Source of the DNA: DATKRB01 sp035532415
GTDB lineage: Bacteria > Actinomycetota > Acidimicrobiia > Acidimicrobiales > RAAP-2
NCBI GenBank assembly: GCA_035532415.1
Contig: DATKRB010000018.1
Location: 1-64,000 of the forward strand
Reading direction: 5' to 3'
Length of the DNA: 64,000 nt
The notes beneath the pieces were generated by a model, which saw nothing but the letters and a program-made list of their open reading frames with translations, was not told the origin of the DNA and did not search any database. The position numbers were made by a program, and so were the translations under genes. This document shows positions 56,979 to 64,000 of the stretch, piece by piece (the first letter of the stretch is position 1; the number at the start of each line of letters is the position of its first letter).

Positions 56979-58298
56979 TCAGCGCCCTTGGAGGCGCAGG
57001 ATGGACCGCAGCGTGCGGGCGATGATCCGGGCGTCGAGCAGCGGTCCCTGGTGCCGGAGGTAATAGAACTCGTACTGCAGCTTCTCGAGAGCGTCCTCCA
57101 CGCTCGCCCCGTAGGGGAACTTCACCTGGGCCCACCCCGTCACCCCGGGCTTGACGAGATGGCGGACGTCATAAAACGGGATCTTCACCCCGAGCTCGGC
57201 CACGTAGCGCGGCTGCTCGGGTCGGGGCCCCACGAGCGAGATCTCGCCCCGGAGGAGGTTCACCGCCTGCGGCAGCTCGTCGAGGTGGGACCGCCGCAGC
57301 CAACGGCCCACAGAGCCCAGGCGGACGTCCCCGTCGACGGTCCACCCGGGCTGGGTGGCGCCGTCGGGCATGGTGCGGAACTTCAGGATGGTGAACTCGC
57401 GCCCGGCCTTGCCGACACGGGCTTGTCGGAAGAGGAGCGGGCCGGGATTGCCCGAGCGGTCCAGCAGCCAGACGACGGGGGTGACCACGACCAGTGCGAG
57501 GAGCCCGGCCAATCCGGCGGCGAGGTCCACCAGTCGCTTCAGGCGGGCATAGCGGGGCGCGTGCAGCTCCTGAATGTCGAACATGAGGGAGATCCGCTCG
57601 AGCTCGGCGACGGGGAGCTTGCCCAGCCATTCGTCGTAGAAGAGGGAAAGCGTCCGCACCCTCGTCCCGCCACCGTGCAGCAGGGCGGCTTGTGCGACGA
57701 CCGACTCGTCCCCCTGGCCGTCGCGGCCGAGCACCACCACCGAGGCGCCCGATGCCCGCGCTGCCTCCACGACCGGGGCCGGCGACTCCACCTGGGCCGT
57801 CGCCTGCCCCGGGTGGAGGACGGCCACCAGCTGGGCCAGCCGTTCCGGCCGGTCGTTCATGTCCGTTCGGAGCGCGTCCACCTCGTTGGGGCCGATCACC
57901 GCCAGCACCCGTGCGGTGTCGGTGCCGACCCTGCGGGCGCGCCGGTCGACCAGGACCAGCCCCGCGTACACCGGGACCAGCATGAGGGACGATCCGATCA
58001 CGACGGCCCTCGGGAGCACCGTCGTGGCCAGCATCAACTGAAGGAGCGAGATGACGAGCGCCGCGGTGCCGACAGCGCCGACGGCCGTCCACAGGCCCCC
58101 CGCGGTCGAACGAGGAGCGTCCGGCAGGCCGACGGCGTACGCGCCGAGCTCGAGCAAGGCGATGAAGGCGATCGTCCAGGCGAAACGACTGCCGCCCGTG
58201 AAGTCGTAGTGGCCGACGAACCGGGCGTGGAGCTCCCCGATCCACAGCACGATGGCGACGGGCGCCAGGACCATCAGCCATCGCATCCCGCTGCGCAT
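56979..58298 (-). CDS. Polyprenyl-phosphate sugar-1-phosphate transferase (polysaccharide priming)
   Basis: A 439-residue WcaJ/WbaP-like protein with three to four N-terminal membrane helices, a CoA-binding-like cytoplasmic middle, then a fifth helix (LVDLAAGLAGLLALVVV) and the catalytic domain. Conserved blocks are FRQARVGKAGREFTILKFRT, RRSHLDELPQAVNLLRGE and SLVGPRPEQPRYV. It transfers a sugar phosphate to undecaprenyl phosphate to start exopolysaccharide or O-unit synthesis. ATG at 58298 or ATG 58286 are likely starts. The O-antigen ligase is the upstream gene, 60 bp away on the same strand. Confidence 0.9.
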   Translation of the reverse strand: MRSGMRWLMVLAPVAIVLWIGELHARFVGHYDFTGGSRFAWTIAFIALLELGAYAVGLPDAPRSTAGGLWTAVGAVGTAALVISLLQLMLATTVLPRAVVIGSSLMLVPVYAGLVLVDRRARRVGTDTARVLAVIGPNEVDALRTDMNDRPERLAQLVAVLHPGQATAQVESPAPVVEAARASGASVVVLGRDGQGDESVVAQAALLHGGGTRVRTLSLFYDEWLGKLPVAELERISLMFDIQELHAPRYARLKRLVDLAAGLAGLLALVVVTPVVWLLDRSGNPGPLLFRQARVGKAGREFTILKFRTMPDGATQPGWTVDGDVRLGSVGRWLRRSHLDELPQAVNLLRGEISLVGPRPEQPRYVAELGVKIPFYDVRHLVKPGVTGWAQVKFPYGASVEDALEKLQYEFYYLRHQGPLLDARIIARTLRSILRLQGR

Positions 58299-58358
58299 GG
58301 CGCAATTCAACTATGCGAGACGCGGAATTACGCGGAGGAGCGACCGGAGCAGGGGTGC

Positions 58359-60395
58359 TCAGGGCTCCGACGGGGGGCGTCCGCCGTGGAGGACCTTCTG
58401 GAGGGAGGGCTGGTTCGGGTCCGAGGCGAGCGACCGTCCGAACCAGTACCTCCCACGGGCGTCGTGACCCTGAATGTACGCGATGCGCCCGAGGATGCTC
58501 ATGGCCGGCGCGAACCAAGGGGCACGGTCGAGGGCACGCAGGGCGCTGGTCCGGGCCCCGGCCAGGTCGCCTCCAAAGAGCTGGTAGGCCGACAGGGTCG
58601 CCCACAGGTCGGGGTTCGTGGGGTCACGGGTCGCAGCCGCCCTGGCCCAGTTCTCGGCGAGGGGAGCCTGGGACGGCACGTTGCCCACCGCCTCGTAAAA
58701 GTGGATCCGGGCGAGCTGCGTGGCCGGCTGTGGCCACGGTTTGAGGAGGATGTCGGCGTCGGTCGCATCGCGTAGTGCCGCGCCGTCCTGGGCCACCTGG
58801 TACTCCGAGCCGCTCCGGGCGAGAGCGAGGTCGCCGACCACCACCGCCGACGCGGGCAGCACGGCCAGCAGCGCCAGGACCACCATGGCGAGCCCCACCC
58901 GCCGAGGCGTGGCCCGGGGCCACCCGTCGTCGAGCGGCTTCACCCGCACCGACCCCTTGTCGCGGGCCCGTTCGACCACGAGGGCCGCGCCCAGCGCCAT
59001 CACGGCCAACGGGGTCACCGCGACATTGAGCGGTTCGGCCATCTCCACGCCCAGCACCACGATCGCGAACCCCACCAGCGGACCGCGTCGGCACCAGAGG
59101 GAGAGCCCCAGCCAAGACAGGAGGAGGGCCACCCCGATGATCCCGGTGGTGGTGGCGTACTCCACGACGACGTTGTGGCCGTCGGTGAAGGTCACCCCGG
59201 GGGCGCTCCTTGCGAACGCGGTCGAGAAGTACGGCGACGTGGCCGTACGGAACTGTCCAGGGCCGTAGCCGAAGAAGGGATGGTGGGCGATGGCGTGGAA
59301 CGCAGCCGACCAGGCGCTCAGGCGCTGACCGAACGTCTCGGCGGACGTCGACTGGGCGGTGTGGCTCACCACGCCCAGGCCTCCACTGCTCCGGGCCATC
59401 AGGGAGCCGGCGGCGAGGCCCCCCAACGCCAGACCTCCAAAGGCCAACCCGCCGGAGAGCCCGTGGGAGCGCACCCGGGCCAACCCACCGACGCCCCCGC
59501 CACCGCCACCGACGCCCCCACCGACGCCGCCACCGACGCCGCCGCGGCCTCGACGCCACGCCGCCTCCCACAACACCCACCCGCAGACCAGCACACCCAT
59601 CAGTGCCGGAAGGCGCTCGCTCCCGACCCCGAGCCCGAGCCCGGTCAGGGCCACGGGGATCGCCCACCGCCTGGGGCTGGCCGCAAGCCGGGGGGCGAGC
59701 AGGACCAGTGTTCCGGCGAGCAGGGCGCCGGAGAAGACCGGGTTCCCGAGGAGCCCGTCAGGCAACGCCTGGCCGGCCCCGTTACGGTACGCGCCGAGCC
59801 CGATCCCACCGAGGTCGAACAGCTGCTGCAGCACGGCGACGGCGGCGTTGACGAGGCCCCCGGCGATCAGCGCGGACTCGAGCAGCCTTCGATCGCCGGC
59901 CCGGAGACCGGTTCCCAGTGCCCAGCAGCCTGCCAGGGCGGCGAGGAAGAGCCAGCCGGTGCCCTGCTGGTACAGACCCAGCAGCGACAGCATCGGTTTC
60001 GCCGAACCGGCCAGCGACACCCCGGCCGAGATCAGGAGCCCGACGGCGCACCGGGCCGCCCAGACGTCGCTCTTCGGCCAGGTACGCCGACCGAGGGAGC
60101 GCATGACCAGCAAGGGGAGCCCGGCGGCGCCCAGCACCAGCATCACGGCGAATTTCGGCGCCCAGACGGACGTCGAGAGGTTGGGGAGGTCGGCGACCGT
60201 CAGAGCGAAGGCGCCCACTGCCACCGCCGCTCCGGCGACGGTGGGCGGTGCCACGGGCGCAAACGGGAGCGCGCCGAGCGCGCCGACCCCGCCGACCCCG
60301 CCGACCCCGCCGACCGAGGGGGTGCCCTTGTCGAGGGCGCCGACTTGATCGGCGCGTCCGTCCAAGCTGTCGAGTTCGTCCGGGTCCGGTCGCAA
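58359..60395 (-). CDS. O-antigen ligase-like membrane protein with TPR tail
   Basis: A 678-residue protein with about 10-12 hydrophobic segments and the Wzy/WaaL block GYGPGQFRTATSPYF followed by FTDGHNVVVEYATTTGI. That loop holds the His needed for transfer of polysaccharide from the lipid carrier to its acceptor. The last 150 residues are a tetratricopeptide-like helical tail (NPDLWATLSAYQLFGGDLAGA and following). A Gly/Val-only loop (GGVGGGVGGG) interrupts the middle. The TTG at 60395 lies inside a perfect hairpin, so a later start is likely. Works with the adjacent sugar-phosphate transferase. Confidence 0.85.
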   Translation of the reverse strand: MRPDPDELDSLDGRADQVGALDKGTPSVGGVGGVGGVGALGALPFAPVAPPTVAGAAVAVGAFALTVADLPNLSTSVWAPKFAVMLVLGAAGLPLLVMRSLGRRTWPKSDVWAARCAVGLLISAGVSLAGSAKPMLSLLGLYQQGTGWLFLAALAGCWALGTGLRAGDRRLLESALIAGGLVNAAVAVLQQLFDLGGIGLGAYRNGAGQALPDGLLGNPVFSGALLAGTLVLLAPRLAASPRRWAIPVALTGLGLGVGSERLPALMGVLVCGWVLWEAAWRRGRGGVGGGVGGGVGGGGGGVGGLARVRSHGLSGGLAFGGLALGGLAAGSLMARSSGGLGVVSHTAQSTSAETFGQRLSAWSAAFHAIAHHPFFGYGPGQFRTATSPYFSTAFARSAPGVTFTDGHNVVVEYATTTGIIGVALLLSWLGLSLWCRRGPLVGFAIVVLGVEMAEPLNVAVTPLAVMALGAALVVERARDKGSVRVKPLDDGWPRATPRRVGLAMVVLALLAVLPASAVVVGDLALARSGSEYQVAQDGAALRDATDADILLKPWPQPATQLARIHFYEAVGNVPSQAPLAENWARAAATRDPTNPDLWATLSAYQLFGGDLAGARTSALRALDRAPWFAPAMSILGRIAYIQGHDARGRYWFGRSLASDPNQPSLQKVLHGGRPPSEP

Positions 60396-60412
60396 GGGAC
60401 CCTTGCGACCGG
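60386..60412 (-). terminator. Perfect 13-bp palindrome between SCP2 and ligase genes
   Basis: CCGGTCGCAAGGG (60386-60398) and CCCTTGCGACCGG (60400-60412) are exact reverse complements around one A. It starts at the base next to the SCP2 stop codon. It may terminate the SCP2 transcript or act as an operator. It overlaps the ligase TTG, so it conflicts with that start. Confidence 0.6.
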
Positions 60413-60817
60413 CTAGTCCGTGATCTCGCGGAGGCGACCGGCCAGCTCTTGCGCCGAGCCGTCCGGCGGTGCGATCTGCAGGGCCATGAGCTTGGCCATG
60501 TCGCCCACCACCCGGACCTTGCCGGCCATGAACGCCTGCATGCCGGCCTGCGGGTTGCCGTCGATCAGGATGGCCTTGGCCGTCAGGTAGTCGACGGTCA
60601 CCGTCAGGTCGGGCGACTCGAGGTGGCCGGTGTCGAGGTCGAGCTCACCCGAGGACGTGTCGAGATGGGCGTCGATCACACCGTCGCCGAAGGGGACCTC
60701 GTTGACCACCAGGTTCATCCTGACCACGTTGGGGAACGGTGCGGTCTTCCCCTCGTACTCGGAGCGGAGCTTGCGGGCCTCGTACAGCCACTCGTCGCTC
60801 AGGAACGGGTTCGCCAT
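60413..60817 (-). CDS. SCP2 sterol-binding domain protein
   Basis: A 134-residue single SCP2 domain, as in small lipid-binding proteins that hold acyl-CoA or sterols. FLSDEWLYEARKLRSEYEG opens the fold, PDLTVTVDYLTAKAILIDG and MQAFMAGKVRVVGDMAKLM are the conserved strand/helix blocks. AGGAG lies before the ATG; the longer frame to 60892 has no support. It is divergent from the esterase gene. Confidence 0.88.
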   Translation of the reverse strand: MANPFLSDEWLYEARKLRSEYEGKTAPFPNVVRMNLVVNEVPFGDGVIDAHLDTSSGELDLDTGHLESPDLTVTVDYLTAKAILIDGNPQAGMQAFMAGKVRVVGDMAKLMALQIAPPDGSAQELAGRLREITD

Positions 60818-60886
60818 GCTCGGAGCTCCTCTGTCGTCGTCCGGAGTCGTCGCCCGGAGGGCCGTCGGTACGATACCCGCGACCGG

Positions 60887-60892
60887 TAGCAT
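60887..60892 (+). promoter_or_regulatory. -10 box (TAGCAT) of esterase-gat operon
   Basis: TAGCAT lies 8 nt before the GTG at 60901, so the operon that starts here may be translated from a leaderless mRNA. Confidence 0.45.
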
Positions 60893-60900
60893 GACCGGTC

Positions 60901-61665
60901 GTGACAGCCCCCATGTTGGCCGGTGCGGAGCCGATGTCGGTGGTCGGGGGCGCGGACGGCGCCCTGGTCGTCCACGGGTTCACCGGAAGCCCCGCGTCGA
61001 TGCGCGGGGTCGCCGAGCACCTGGCGGTCGCCGGCCTGAGCGTCGAGCTGCCGCTGCTGCCAGGGCACGGCACGTGCGTCGAGGACCTGCTGCCGACCCG
61101 ATGGTCCGACTGGGCGGCCGCGGTCGACGCGGCCTATCTCGACCTGGCGGCCCGGTGCGACCGGGTCGTCGTCGTCGGTCTGTCGATGGGGGGGACCCTG
61201 GCCTGCTGGCTCGCGGAGCGTCACCCCGAAGTCGGCGGCCTCGTGCTCGTCAACCCGCTGGTCGAACCCCCTCCGGGCGAGCTGATCGACGCCGTCGGGG
61301 AGATGCTCGGCTCCGGCGAGACCCTCGCACCGGGTATCGGTTCGGACATCGCCATGCCCGGCGCCGGGGAGGTCGCGTACGACGCCACACCGCTCGAGGC
61401 CGGTCTGTCGCTCTTCGACGCGGCCGGAGAGGTCGGGAGGGGTCTCGGCGACATCCGATGCCCGGTTCTGCTGCTCTCGAGCCGCGAGGACCATGTGGTG
61501 CCGCCCTCCAACGGGGACCGGGTGGTCGCCTCGGTGGCCGGGCCGGTGGAACGGGTCTGGCTCGAGCGCAGCTATCACGTCGCCCCGCTGGACTACGACC
61601 GTGACGAGGTGGAGGTTCGCACCGTGGCGTTCGTGGCGAACGTGTTCGCCGGGGTGGTGGGGTGA
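60901..61665 (+). CDS. Alpha/beta hydrolase, carboxylesterase/monoacylglycerol lipase type
   Basis: A 254-residue hydrolase. GALVVHGFTGSP is the oxyanion strand, VGLSMGGTL the nucleophile Ser, SREDHVVPP the acid and RSYHVAPLDYDRDEV the His. The latter block is typical of Est30/thermophilic carboxylesterases that cleave short-chain esters or monoglycerides. GTG start at 60901. The stop overlaps gatC by a GTGA, so it heads the gatCAB operon in this genome. Confidence 0.88.
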   Translation: MTAPMLAGAEPMSVVGGADGALVVHGFTGSPASMRGVAEHLAVAGLSVELPLLPGHGTCVEDLLPTRWSDWAAAVDAAYLDLAARCDRVVVVGLSMGGTLACWLAERHPEVGGLVLVNPLVEPPPGELIDAVGEMLGSGETLAPGIGSDIAMPGAGEVAYDATPLEAGLSLFDAAGEVGRGLGDIRCPVLLLSSREDHVVPPSNGDRVVASVAGPVERVWLERSYHVAPLDYDRDEVEVRTVAFVANVFAGVVG

Positions 61666-61954
61666 GCCTCGGGCGGGCTGACGTCGCCCACGTCGCCCGG
61701 TTGGCCCGGCTCGCTCTCACCGAGGAGGAGCTCGATCTCTTCACCGGGCAGCTGGCCACCGTGCTCGACCACGCGGCCGACGTCGCGGCGCTCGATCTCT
61801 CCTCGGTCGCCCCGACGGCCCACCCCCTGCCGATCCGCAACGTCCTGCGCGCCGACGAGCCCCGGCCCGGCGTGGACCGCGACGAGGTCCTGGCCGTGGC
61901 ACCGGACGTGGAGGACGGACGGTTCCGGGTCCCGAGGATCGTCGGGGAGGCCCC

Positions 61955-61958
<4 letters not shown>
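61662..61958 (+). CDS. gatC: Glutamyl-tRNA(Gln)/aspartyl-tRNA(Asn) amidotransferase subunit C
   Basis: A 98-residue stabilising subunit. VAHVARLARLALTEEELDLF is the conserved N-terminal helix, and IRNVLRADEP the strap that wraps GatA. GTGA overlaps with the esterase and with gatA give translational coupling. Confidence 0.96.
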
Positions 61959-63405
<1,447 letters not shown>

Positions 63406-63409
<4 letters not shown>

Positions 63410-64000
63410 CCACGGCGGCGCGGACGCACGAGTGGGAGACCGTGATCGGGTTGGAGGTCCACTGCGAGCTGCAGACCGCCACCAAGCTCTTCTGCGGCTG
63501 CGTGAACGAGTTCGGCGCCGAGCCCAACACCAACGTCTGCCCGGTGTGCCTCGGTCTGCCCGGCTCGCTGCCGGTCCTCAACCGCCGGGCGGTCGAGCTC
63601 GCGATGAGGATCGGGACCGCCCTGCACTGCTCGATCAAGCCGTCGATCTTCCACCGGAAGAACTACTTCTACCCGGACCAGGCGAAGGACTACCAGATCA
63701 GCCAGTACGACCAACCGATCAACGTCGACGGCTGGCTCGCCCTCCCCGACGGCGCACGGATCGGGATCGAGCGGGCGCACCTCGAGGAGGACACCGGCAA
63801 GACCACCCACGTCGGCGCGGGTGGCCGCATCCACGCCGCCGAGCATTCCCTGGTCGACTACAACCGTTCCGGCGTCCCGCTCGTCGAGATCGTGAGCAGG
63901 CCGGACCTTCGCTCGGCCGCCGAGGCGCGCGCCTACGCATCGGAGCTCCGTTCGGTGCTGGTGGCCAGCGGCGCGTCCGACGGCCGTATGGAGGAGGGGT
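63406..64000 (+). CDS. gatB: Amidotransferase subunit B (partial, runs off window)
   Basis: The first 198 residues of GatB. ETVIGLEVHCELQTATKLF is the family N-terminus, and CGCVNEFGAEPNTNVCPVCLG supplies the zinc cysteines. RKNYFYPDQAKDYQISQYD and HLEEDTGKT are conserved in the kinase-like cradle that phosphorylates the misacylated aminoacyl group. The ATG at 63406 overlaps the gatA stop. The 3' end is outside the window. Confidence 0.96.

Overview
The window is GC-rich, densely packed DNA with many GTG and TTG starts and stop/start overlaps of the GTGA or ATGA type. Gene content points to a chromosomal segment of an actinobacterium, and an Acidimicrobiia-like lineage would fit. The markers are a mycofactocin glycosyltransferase beside an NDMA-type alcohol dehydrogenase, an Rpf-like secreted transglycosylase, a PASTA-domain Ser/Thr kinase, an ImuA-ImuB-DnaE2 cassette behind a GAAC-N4-GTTC SOS box, type 2 IleRS, and several -10 boxes 6-8 nt from start codons, as in leaderless actinobacterial transcripts. 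The taxonomic placement is inference. I saw no rRNA, tRNA, CRISPR array, phage or insertion sequence.

Region 1-11 kb is acyl-CoA and redox metabolism: a partial MarR regulator, a MerR regulator divergent from 3-hydroxybutyryl-CoA dehydrogenase with an inverted-repeat operator between them, malonyl-CoA synthetase, NDMA-type alcohol dehydrogenase, mftF, an Rpf-like protein, a hotdog thioesterase, a phosphoribosyltransferase convergent with an NCS1 nucleobase permease, and an ACT-domain protein. Region 11-20 kb has an ABC-2 exporter operon, a nitroreductase, an alpha/beta hydrolase, a double-domain CaiB-type protein coupled to an amidohydrolase, and an unrecognised 285-residue protein. Region 20-24 kb has an APC permease, a cytochrome P450 and a short-chain dehydrogenase.

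Region 24-29 kb is the SOS mutasome imuA-imuB-dnaE2, with a LexA box at the promoter and a perfect 16-bp inverted repeat at the imuA/imuB junction. A PIN-toxin remnant lies next to it. Region 29.5-35.7 kb looks like a polyamine/GABA catabolic locus: Lrp regulator, class III aminotransferase and FAD amine oxidase on one strand, divergent from aminobutyraldehyde dehydrogenase and alanine dehydrogenase. Region 35.8-40.5 kb has an MFS exporter with a TetR gene and a palindromic operator, a quinone oxidoreductase, glutathione peroxidase and a HAD phosphatase.

Region 40.5-64 kb is mostly housekeeping: ileS, DoxX, a MarR/YceI divergent pair, a 39-residue membrane peptide, Sir2, succinate-semialdehyde dehydrogenase, then cysteine desulfurase-mnmA-ligA, a PASTA kinase, a Cys-pair protein, an SDR, a minus-strand polysaccharide group (SCP2, O-antigen ligase, sugar-phosphate transferase), an esterase and gatCAB, with gatB cut by the window edge. 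I found no clearly new large system. The most unusual signals are regulatory: long perfect inverted repeats, a 24-bp tandem duplication upstream of the aldehyde dehydrogenase, and in-frame minisatellites.
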